From contig NC_054085.1 in assembly GCF_017562075.2 (NCBI RefSeq), forward strand, positions 13,543,222 to 13,607,221: DNA of 64,000 bases, written 5' to 3'. Below the pieces are notes generated by a model. It was not told where the DNA came from and did not search any database. It saw only the letters and a program-made list of their open reading frames with translations. The position numbers and the translations under genes were made by a program. The stretch's first letter is position 1. The number at the start of each line of letters is the position of its first letter. This DNA is from Anopheles merus. Its lineage: Eukaryota > Arthropoda > Insecta > Diptera > Culicidae. Of the stretch, positions 38,979 through 48,364 are shown piece by piece.

Positions 38979-41713
38979 GTAATTGAATGGTCTCGGCTCC
39001 GGTTCCAATTATTTGCCTTCCTTCCACAACGGTGCGGCAAAAATATCATTTAGTGTGCCACGGCGGTGGCGGTTTTGTGTGGCGCCACGACGGGTCCCAT
39101 CCGCCTCGCGATGCGTTTGCCCCAAAAGGTCTTCTTGGGTAACACCGTTTTGATTTTTGCTTCAAACATTTGCCTTTTGGCCGTTTGGGTGTTTTGAGCG
39201 TCGTTTGGAATAACGCCAGCTACCCAGTGCCTAACGAATCCCATATACGAGCGGGTTTGATCGATCGGTTTACCCCACTCTCCGGGCTTGCGGTGGTGGT
39301 AATAGGAGCCGTTTGTACGGGGAGGGAGCGCATGGCAAGTGTTTCACGATCCAGACTCCGCCACGTGGCCCGTGGCAAAGCGGTTTCCAAGAGACGGTGT
39401 GTATGTGTTTTTTTTTCTTTTTTTCTTTTTTTTTTGCAAAAAGGCGCGGACAAGATCGATTGAGTAGATCACGAGCCGTGCCCGAAGCGGAGTTAGTGGT
39501 GAACAAAAAACCAACCCACCAGCTCAACCAGCAGTTCACAAATCATATCTCTCTGCGCTGGCTGTACTGGTCGTTGTCTTAAGGAACTACTCCGCCTATC
39601 CCTCGGTGACTTGGGTTGGATGGGAGGAGCAGAGGGCCTGCAGAATCATAATTAGTATTCATATATTCAAATTGAACGCTAAGCGATATGGCTATCGGGC
39701 GTGTGTGTGTGTGTGTGCTGTCGTGTGGCCGCTGTCTCGCGTTGGTACACCCCTGTCCGTGACATAATTAAGACACCTTCGCTTCTGAGAGGATGACGCA
39801 TTTTCGAACGCCAAGATGCGTCGTCTATTGTGTGCGTGTGCTGTGATGTGTTGTGTTTCTTTTTTCGGGGTGAAGATCTCTCCTCACCCCAACAGCACGA
39901 TCGATTGTGGCCGCAGCTCGAACGAGGTCGGTAGGCGTCAAGTGTCGACCGGGCCGAAGAGACTTGTCGAAGAGGAAGATCTCACGCTTAGACACTCGAC
40001 GCTCGACACTTCACAACGACCAGGGCTTCCGAGGCGAGGTTCGGGGGTTGAACGTACACACCGCCGGTAGCAAACGGTACCGAAGGGCCGCCCGTGTTTG
40101 AGGAGCTCGGCTGACCTGCTTGCACCGCGAACACGCACCGCCGCACGGCAAACCGTACAATGGCCATGTACTCATCGTGTGTACCAGCCCGAAGTACGAG
40201 AAATTAAACTGCCTGGGAACTGCTCCCTTTTCTCAAACAGCAACAGCAGTAGCAGCAGCTGCATCCATTCTTTCCGCGGTCGTGTAAGGTTCTACCCTGC
40301 CAGCCAGGTCGGGAAAGAAGAAGTCGTGACCGACTGGTCCTCGGCGGTCGGCGGTGTTCGCTCGCGGATGTAGATCATTTCCAACGGTCCTGAAACGGCA
40401 GGGTTTGGCATTCAAATGAATATGAGCGCTCCGATGCATAGGGCCGAAGTAGGTGCCGGGTGGCAGCAGGATGTATGATGGCAAGATTATTCCAATTACC
40501 GGATCAGGTGTACTGCCTGGTGGTGGTTTGTGGTGGCTTTCGGGAGACCTTTACGAGCGTTCGTTGCTATTATTGTGGTGCAATTGAGCAATTCTAATGC
40601 CTAAGAAATGTAACAAGAATTCCGTCTCGTTCCATTAGAGCGAAGAATGGATGCTAATTGTGCTTTAATAGCTGTTGCTCTATCAAGGTCGTACCATTAT
40701 TCCTGGAATGTCTTCAGAGAAAAAAAACCCATGAAATGAATGTTTGATGGAGGATTTGACGGAAGAGCTCTAAAATCCAAATCCACCGCAATTCTCCGCG
40801 CATTTTGGAAGATATTTGATTGCTTAACGCTCATCTTACCGAAATCTAGGTGACTAGCCTTTCAGTGCGTGACATTTTGGACGAAGGTCTGCCCCGAAAG
40901 TGAACGTCTAACGCTCCCCCAAAAACCAACTCGAAAAGCGACACTGTCACACTGTCTTATAGAGCTGTATCAGAAGTCTCACCTTTTTCTTTTAATCGTT
41001 ACGCTTCCAGGCCACAACAGGAGGTTTTTGAAGCCTTATCTTTGGGTCACCGTTTCGGAAGCGGTTAATAATATTGCGTCCCGCTTCGCACGGTCCGCAA
41101 ATTACAATCAACGCACGCAACATAATTTCCGCTGACGCAAACGCTGCGAACGCCGGCTTCAACGCAGTGTAACAAAAAAAAAAGGAGAATGGTCCACCGC
41201 ATACACAAAAGGTGAAAGAATCGATTTCCTGCGATCGATTGCAGAAGCAAATGCACTTTTTTTAACGTTCGCTTCGGGAGTGCTTGGGCCGCACCGGACA
41301 CCCTCCGGACAAGTAAGGGGAGGTCGTGTTGCTGACCCGCTTTAAAAAGCGGACCATTTTTCGGAAGGTGCACCTGTTGCATAAGCGGCCGACGATAATC
41401 TTAGGTTCGGCGGTGGACGTTCTACCAACCAGGCCACCAATTATCATCACGTTAGGTTCTGTTGGTTTGTGGTGGTTTAGGTTTGGGCTGTGTTTTGTTG
41501 CGTTTCCTTCTCTTTAAACCAGACGGAGCAACCGTTTTGTGCAAATCGAGAATTGAGGATCGTCTTTCGGGTACCGGGCCCGGGCTCTATAATCTTCCCT
41601 CCACTGGCAACTGGTTGTAGAAATTGATCAATTTGTCTTGACTGCTTGTAACAGAGAGTGCTTCTTTAACGTGTTTTCTTTGTTTTTTTCTCGCCTCATT
41701 CGCATCATTCCAG

Positions 41714-41817
41714 CTTCCAGTGTTGAGCCTACGGACGGATACGGATGATTTGATCGTGCGTTGGGCCAAGCGGATCATGCTGATCGCCGGGTGGTCGTTG
41801 CAGTGCATCGCTTAATC
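41714..41817 (+). promoter_or_regulatory. meru: meru 5' leader with two uORFs
   Basis: A pyrimidine-rich tract (about 41676-41711) ends CATTCCAG, giving a strong 3' splice site at 41713 (alternative AG at 41720); a branch-like TTTAAC lies near 41665. So the coding exon is probably spliced to an unseen upstream leader exon. The leader piece holds two upstream ORFs: ATG-ATT-TGA at 41745-41753 and a 12-codon frame at 41777-41815. The second has A at -3, and its stop is only 2 nt before the main ATG. An in-frame stop at 41746-41748 shows that 41818 is the first usable Met of the main frame. Confidence 0.6.
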
Positions 41818-43111
41818 ATGAACGGTAGCAGCGTCGCCGTGGTGGACCACCGTCCCAAGGGGCTCGTCGGGACGGCTGCAGCACGGCATCCGACGGCAGC
41901 GATCGCTTCCTCCTCGAGCTGGGCGACCAGCGGCGGTGGGTATAAGCCCACCCGACCGTCTCCCATCGGGCAGGCGGCAAGCTTACCGCGCCGATCGAAA
42001 CAGGATGCTGCCGAGGTGGAGCGCAACGAGAGCGAAGATGATGATAGTGGCTCGGTGCACAGCGAGGGCAACGAATCTTCGTCCGGCACGGTGAGCGACT
42101 TCTCGGTGGACGAGATACCGGTGTGGATCAAGGGCGAGCAGCGGTGGATATCGGGCGTGTCCGACGACACTACCTGTGGCGATCTGATCGAGGTGCTGGT
42201 ACAGCAGGAGCAGGGCGCGGGCGCAGCGACGGCGTCGCCCGCCGTGAAGGACTACTGCATTACCGAGCGTTGGCGGCAGGTGGAGCAGGTCCTGGACAAT
42301 GGGACGAAGATTTGGCAAATCTGGACGGCATGGGGAAAGGCACAGCCGGAGGTAAGAATCTTTTTCTTATCAGTATTAATAGGTGTCACAAGAGGATTAC
42401 GATGGCATCCATAAACTACGTAACGATCAGGTCAAACCCGTATGTCATATATGGAGAAAGGTTGCGTTCACAGTTACATTTTGTTGCACTCAAAAACGAT
42501 TCAAAGAGTCTGAATGCTAGCATGACGTAGCTTATGGATGACACCAACACAGATTCTCTTTTATTTTTGCGTATTTCAATGAGCACGGAGATTTTGAACT
42601 TTAAAAAAACGATTGGATGTTCGATTTTATGAGTCCTAACAAAGAATCAAATCGCTAATTTATGTTCATTTTTAAAACACTTGCCTTTCCGCTGAGCTTA
42701 ACGTTAATCAAAAGCACATATCAATTCATTATCCTTCGCGTTTACCACCCAGTATTGGCATAAACCTTACAACCGATTGCTTGTTAGATGCTGTAAACTG
42801 TTCCCCCAACAAACCCATTAAGCCTCTCTGCTCTCGACGTCTTAAAGCCTCGCGCGTCATATGCGCCATAAATGGTAGTCCATGAATGCTCATTGATAAT
42901 CATCGAGGACACGGCCGGTGTGGAGCGTTTTTGCTTCAAATGCCACGAAGAAGCAGAAACCGATCCGTAATGTTAACCATTTTATTGACAAGCTGCTCCA
43001 TTAGATGAACACCTCAAGGGCACTGGCGGCTGCTGGAACCCCTTTCACGCTGGGCAAAATGGCACAGCCACCATTACCACCGCTAATCGGAACCCTAATG
43101 CGTTCACTCAC

Positions 43112-43155
<44 letters not shown>

Positions 43156-44655
43156 CTCTCTCTCGTCACCTCACAATCCCTATTGCCGCAGGTGAAATTT
43201 ATTCTGCGCCGCGTGGACGGTTCCCATGGAGCGAGCGGGCCGAGCAGCGGTGCAGCGACAGCGACGGCCACCGGCACACCGCACGGCACGGTCGAGCGTG
43301 ATCGTGACAGCGGTCGCGGAAGTCCTACGGGCAGTATCAACAGTGCAATAGTGCGTCGCAAGCGGCACCGGGCCCAGAAGTCGACCTTCGCCTGGATGAC
43401 GCACGGCCAGACCATCCATCCGAAGTCGTCCAAAACGTCGATCGAGCGGCTGATGAAGCTGATCCTCGAGCAGGGTGACATCATCCAGCAGCAGCTGTCG
43501 AAGCTGCGGTAAGTAGCGGAGGACTCAGCAGAAGAAGAAAAAAAAATGGGCAGGATCATTAGGATGAGTTATGAGTAATAATTTCATCTCCTCCCTTGCA
43601 GCGATCGCGAGATGCAGATCAACATGATCGAGGAGGAGCGGCACCGGCTGCGGGAGCGGGAGCACGGCAAAAACTATCTCCTCGAGACGTACCTGAAGGG
43701 GCTGACGGAGGCTACCGAGACCGATCCTAATGCGATCGATAGCGGTATTACGTCGGAGGCAACGACGACAGCTTCGCCGGAGATGGATTTTGCCCCCGAG
43801 CACGACTCGGACAACAATGCATCGGGCGGAGGCGGGGAAGCGTCGGTGCGGGAGCAGATCAAACTGCTCGAAAAGATCGTCTCGCTCAACAAACAGATCC
43901 AGCGCGAGGAAGAGTCGGCGGTGAAGCTGTACCAGAAGGTTCGTCACTATCAGCTGGAGGATCCGCCCGACGAAGCAAAGATCCAGGTGGAAGAAGCGCT
44001 GGCCAAGCTGAGCACCTCCATCGATCAGGATACGCACGAGCTGCAGCTGATCGACGAAAGCCTGCGCCAGTCGGATGCGATGCTTCGGGAGAAGAACGAA
44101 CTGCTCCGAAGTCTTGCGGAAGAGCTGAACCATCAGGAAGCGGCCGATGCCAAAGTGATCATGGACTTCTCGCAGCCCACCCCCGTAATGAGGGTTGATC
44201 GAGGGCCGAGTGAAGTTGATGGTCATGCGAACGGAATGGCACATCCTTCACATCCACCGTATGTATCGTACGGTCCTACGAAACCGCAACACAACTATCC
44301 CCTCTACCCAATAGCGGAGATCCCCTCGAAACCTGCTCCAATCCCGGTCGGACCGGGAGAACCGGCCAAGATCGTTATAGCGAGCAGCACACTGCCCCGG
44401 AACTTCCAGCGCCCAGCCCTGGCGGCTCCGGTCGGTGGTATGAGCGGGCTGGCCGTACCGCCGGACGCCATTTCCGTCCATCAGATCAACAAGTTCATCC
44501 AGTGTAGCAACAATCTGGGTACGAACTGTAACACCAGCATCGATGACAAGGTGTGCCCCAAGCAGCTGTTCCATTCGGCCGTTTCCTCCGTCGAGGGTCA
44601 GGGCACGGTGAAGGCGCTGACGGAGGACTTTGCCAACATGGGAACGCTGGTGTGA
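41818..44655 (+). CDS. meru: RASSF9/RASSF10-family protein (Meru orthologue)
   Basis: Three coding exons: 41818-42351, 43192-43508 and 43602-44655. Introns are GTAAGA...CCGCAG (phase 0) and GTAAGT...TTGCAG (phase 2). The product is 634 residues. An acidic Ser-rich N terminus is followed by a Ras-association domain at about 99-188 (PVWIKGEQRW, DDTTCGDL, DYCITERWR, IWTAWG, VKFILRR). WTAWG and the internal RA position fit RASSF9/10, not RASSF7/8, whose RA is at the extreme N terminus. Then come the conserved post-RA segment (about 245-290), coiled coils at about 285-318 and 365-470, and a Pro-rich region. A conserved-looking tail has Cys 585, 593 and 602, and the C terminus is TLV, a class I PDZ ligand. 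Family knowledge: Drosophila Meru recruits Bazooka/Par3 to Frizzled/Dishevelled-marked cortex in sensory organ precursors. The RA holds an Ala/Gly-rich insert before DYCITERW. Confidence 0.9.
42382..42545. mobile_element. MITE-like inverted repeat in meru intron 1
   Basis: The left arm, CATCCATAAACTACGTAACG (42406-42425), pairs with the right arm at 42521-42540 (17 of 20 positions). The outermost 7 bp (GGTGTCA at 42382-42388 and TGACACC at 42539-42545) also match; in the left copy they are separated from the arm by about 17 bp of extra sequence. CATCCATAAA-CTACGT-type ends are widespread in insect genomes, to my knowledge. There is no coding capacity, and clear target-site duplications are not seen. 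Confidence 0.6.
43115..43164 (+). repeat. (CT)n microsatellite at meru 3' splice site
   Basis: About 25 CT units with a CG interruption near 43153, ending about 27 nt before the exon 2 acceptor. It supplies most of the polypyrimidine tract of this intron. Confidence 0.95.
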
Positions 44656-45450
44656 GGCGGTGGAAAATGGAGAAGCAACACAATTTTCGCAACCAAATCG
44701 AACGAAACCGAAGAATAGGCATCGCACTGTAGATAGGACCTTGGAGGTTGGTAGAACGCTTTGCTGAAGAAGAAACAAAAAAGAGTTAGAACACATCACA
44801 TCATAGTCGCAAATTACAAATCCGTACCAAGTAAGAATGCTAGAAAAGTATATAAGTAAGTTGTGTCGTTTGTATGTTTCTCCTCCCCTGGATCCTTTTG
44901 CATTCCCAAAACCATTCCCATCCATTGCACAAAGCGAGTTATTATTGTTTAGCGTTAGCAGTATTTTGTTTGTTGAAAACTAGACGAATGAGTTTGTGCG
45001 TTCTTTGCGTTTATTTTCCATGGCGCAATGCCGTGTCGTTTGCTCCTACCGTCCAGCTCAGCGGTAGTGGTAGTCCTACCGTCCACCCCTAAGCTGGCTA
45101 GTCAAATGGTAAGATTTCAAAGCATTTTTGTTTGTTTGTTGGGTTTGTATTGTTTGTTTAGTTACGAGGCAGGTAGTGAGTGTAGGCGACTAGTTACGGA
45201 TAGATGTTAATGGGGTGTACGTAGCAAAAATGAAGCATGGGAATCATCTCGTCGATTGAGCGATCCAAACACACTTGAAAAGTGTGATGAGCAGGGATGG
45301 GAGCGATCGGAGTGGTAGCAGCAAGCGAATAACTTAACCAAATAAACACGTTCAATACCATATTTATACAAATGTTAGGTTCAATCGGATCGGCTTGTTT
45401 GATAGAAATGCAGAACGATTAAATAAAGCTATATTTTCTTACATATATTT
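44656..45450 (+). promoter_or_regulatory. meru: meru 3' UTR with poly(A) signals
   Basis: After the TGA at 44653-44655 there is no further coding frame. Poly(A) signals AATAAA lie at 45341-45346 and 45422-45427, so the 3' UTR is probably about 0.7-0.8 kb. The motif TCCTACCGTCCA occurs twice, 30 bp apart (45044-45055, 45074-45085). One TGTGAT (45283-45288) matches the fly K-box hexamer, but a single hexamer is expected by chance. The exact 3' end is inferred. Confidence 0.6.
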
Positions 45451-48190
45451 TTCATTGCAAACCATGCGTATCGCGATACTAACCCTGCACGCGTTAATCA
45501 ATTGCATACATGTAGGCGCTTACTGTTGGTACGTTACATGCCAATGCGTTACATGTGATTTCAATTTGTCGTCGCCGTATTCTCACTCTCTTCGGTTCAA
45601 TAGACTTAGGGAGAACCATTTAAACCTTTTGCACACACTGCTGGCTCTCAAATCTGTTGAAAATGAAGCAATCCAGTAACGAAACACATTTACGATGTAA
45701 ATCACACCACGCGGCGGAGAAAGTTTTCGCGGCACTGGCTCTCGCTCAGAATCTTAAAACACAAAAATCGTTTAAATCGCAGAAAACGGTAAATAAAAGC
45801 TTTTGCCCCTGTGTGTGTGGTTGCGGCGCGTTGTTAAAAGCGAATGAGTTGAGGTGTGCTGTCAGTGGAAAAAAGGGCTGCAGCACAGTTGATCCGGAAG
45901 CCGTAATCACAATCCCTTCAGCCGCTGTGGGGTAGGGCACGGGGAGGGTGTAAACTTTATTTCCCCCGTTAGCGGGCCAGCGAATGGAATGAAGAAGACG
46001 TTGCTACGGACGATTGGCGCTTGGTGGAGCAATCCCTTCAGCTTCAGCAGAAAAATCGACGTAAAAGACACATCACGCTAGTTGATAGCCGGCGTGGGAG
46101 GAGCGGAGTAACGCTTCAGCGATGTTTCGACAATTCTTTTCGCGCAAGAAATGAAATAAAAGTTGAGAAAAATGCCGCAAAAGTACGTGATTAGCATTGA
46201 CAATCGCATCGGATGGGATGTGATTCTTTTGGTTTGAACAAGGTTGAGGCGGAGGAATGGGTATAGGGGGTAAGCTTTCAGCTAGAATCCCTAGAAAACC
46301 CCATGGAAAATCCTTTCGCAAGTCGCATTTCGCAATGAAGGCAAGCGAGCGGTAAAATCCTTGGGAGAAAGGGCGTACCAAAGGGCGTACGATAGCGAGG
46401 AAAGCAAGTATAGAAAGGAAAATCCACCAACCCTCTCGGGTTTGCACAAATCCTTCGCAAACAACTGCAAGAATGCAAAGTGCTGGAGAGGTTGCAAACC
46501 GGTGCTGCTGTTTTGGGCGATTGTTTTTGGTTCCCATCGCTCGCGTGTCGACGTGTGTCTGTGCTGTTGATCGAACGAGCGTTTTGGAGCGCTTTTCGTA
46601 AGTATTTTGCGGTTGATTGTGAGTGTTTTTTCCTTCTCTTCTTGATTTTGTTGCAGTTCAAACAACGCCGATGAAGATGCGTCTTCCGAAAATGGTTGCG
46701 CTGCTCATCAAGTTTCATTGAATTGAACCCCTTTTTTGGGAGGTGGCTTTGAGCAAGAGTTTGTCGAGATTTGAGTTGATCGATCGTTAAAGCGCTTTCG
46801 GGGCATTGAGCAAAGCTTTAAAAGGGTTTCTGAATGGGTTTGTTGCATCCTTTACAATCCTTGGGAGAAGACTAAGAATGGTTGACAGCACTTTTAAGTT
46901 TATTTTACCGTGCAGATCGCATGCATTTAGGCGTTTTTCAAGCTAAAGATGATCCTTCTAGTAGTTTCCCTTACATTATGTTGAATATTCACAATAAGTA
47001 AAGCAATACCGCTTAACATTTCGCTCAACCGTCAATCAACGTAATGGAGACGGAGGTTTGGCTAATGTTTTATGTAAAATTATGCAATTAAAGTGCTTCG
47101 GCTCGTTCCTCTTTTTCCCGAATTAGCATCAATTGAACCTTGCTGTAGCGTCAGCAGACTGTAAAATTACATTCCACATTCACAGAAACGGGTACATAAA
47201 TCCCACTGCAGCTCAACTACACACCCAGCGCAAGGCTTCTGTGCTAGCTGGTCCACACTCTGTCCCCAAATATTAATTTATATTTCATTCCCATTTGGCT
47301 GTCGTTGCTTCTTAAGCGGATTAAAATTTTTGATCTGATTGGCTTCTTGTACTTTTGCCTCACCCACAATGGCCGGTTGGCTGGTCAGGTGCATACGCAA
47401 ATTGACAATGCTTTTCCGCACCGAATGAAGCTGGCACGGCAGGTCCAGTTGCAGGTGGAGTTTGGACTAAAAAGAATCCCTTTAAGGGGTCATTCTAACC
47501 GCTTAAGGGATCCAAACGGCGATGGAAAACTTTCCCTTTGGAGTGACGTTTTTCCCGCACAAAAGCGTACGAAACGCTTCGGACAAATGAATAGATTTCA
47601 AAGTGCAAAGTTAGCCCCAGTGAAGTCGCGATTGGATCTAATGGTCACAGTGGAGGCGTTTTTTTCTCTCGAAGAGTTGTGGATTTTTTGTCACAGCTGC
47701 TACTTCTGTCTCGCCTGTTCCGAACATTCGCCGTTGATTATGAATGCAAATCTAAATTAATAACATTTATCTCGTTCACATTTTCCATCTATTAAGCGTT
47801 GTTCTATCGTGCGCGCTTTGCGTGGCGCAATCCACCCATACACCAACACACTCACACGAATAAAGGGTTTGTGACGTTCTTGTTTTCCTTTCCTGTCCTG
47901 CAGCGCCGGCTTCCCGAGCATAGCCCGTTCGAGCAAAGTTGCCCATTTGCCGGCACACCTTTGGCAAGGGGAAAATCCTCCCCTTGGAATGTACTGGGTG
48001 ACCGGGTGGCAATGTATGCATGTTATGGGTACTGAATAAATTATCATTCGACACTCGCCCGGTTGCCAGGAAGGAGTGAAGGTGCAGGAGTGAATGGCGA
48101 TGAGAGAAGACCAGAAGACTGGTCCCCGGGCTGCGCTAGTGCCGGTGCTGGAATCTGGGAATGTTTTTGGGCTGTTGAACAATTCACTCA

Positions 48191-48192
<2 letters not shown>
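45451..48192. other. Gene-free stretch
   Basis: No recognised gene. The most notable item is a 151-codon plus-strand frame at 47305-47760 (first ATG 47425) that is not opposed by an open frame of comparable length; it is treated in the findings. Confidence 0.5.

Positions 48193-48222
<30 letters not shown>
48193..48222 (+). repeat. (CT)n microsatellite
   Basis: Fifteen CT units, 100 bp before a second CT tract at 48322-48364. Confidence 0.95.
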
Positions 48223-48226
<4 letters not shown>

Positions 48227-48321
48227 CTCCCTTTCTGGGTATGTTGGCAACATGGCCCACTGGCAAACATTTTCGCCCTCCCGAAGGCGTTATCGCTTTG
48301 TATGTGCTGCCGTTGCGCGTC

Positions 48322-48322
48322 G

Positions 48323-48359
<37 letters not shown>

Positions 48360-48364
48360 TCTCT
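48322..48364 (+). repeat. (CT)n microsatellite
   Basis: About 21 CT units with one AT interruption. The pair of tracts flanks an otherwise unremarkable 100-bp segment. Confidence 0.95.

Larger units (their letters stand above)
29621..41712. other. Gene-free upstream region of meru
   Basis: No recognised gene over 12 kb. Contents: GA tract 31009-31040, CT tracts 31749-31766, 32181-32224 and 34355-34370, a CA tract 31824-31864, a poly-G run 33767-33778, a 9-bp inverted repeat at 34209-34254, and the exon-like segment at 38761-38978. Matches to the proneural E-box core GCAGSTG occur at 36203-36209 and 40255-40261. Leader exons and the promoter of meru probably lie in or beyond this region but cannot be placed. 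Confidence 0.45.
42352..43191 (+). other. meru: meru intron 1 (840 bp)
   Basis: The intron splits the RA-domain codons between QPE and VKF in phase 0. It contains a MITE-like inverted repeat (42382-42545), an AT-rich stretch, and a CT microsatellite that forms the pyrimidine tract before the acceptor. Open frames running into it are not coding. Confidence 0.85.

Noticed and set aside
39050..39244. 64-codon minus-strand frame starting with ATG
   Set aside because: No splice structure or family, and the length is within chance expectation.
40864..40895. Initiator-like TTCAGTG as a meru core promoter
   Set aside because: No downstream promoter element at the right spacing and no TATA box. Initiator matches are too frequent to call.
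43525..44244. 240-codon minus-strand open frame across meru exon 3
   Set aside because: It is the antisense shadow of a GC-rich, codon-biased exon. The plus frame has a recognised protein family and splice sites.
44248..44925. 225-codon minus-strand frame over the end of meru and its 3' UTR
   Set aside because: The part over the coding exon is an antisense shadow, and the remainder is AT-rich UTR with no recognisable content.
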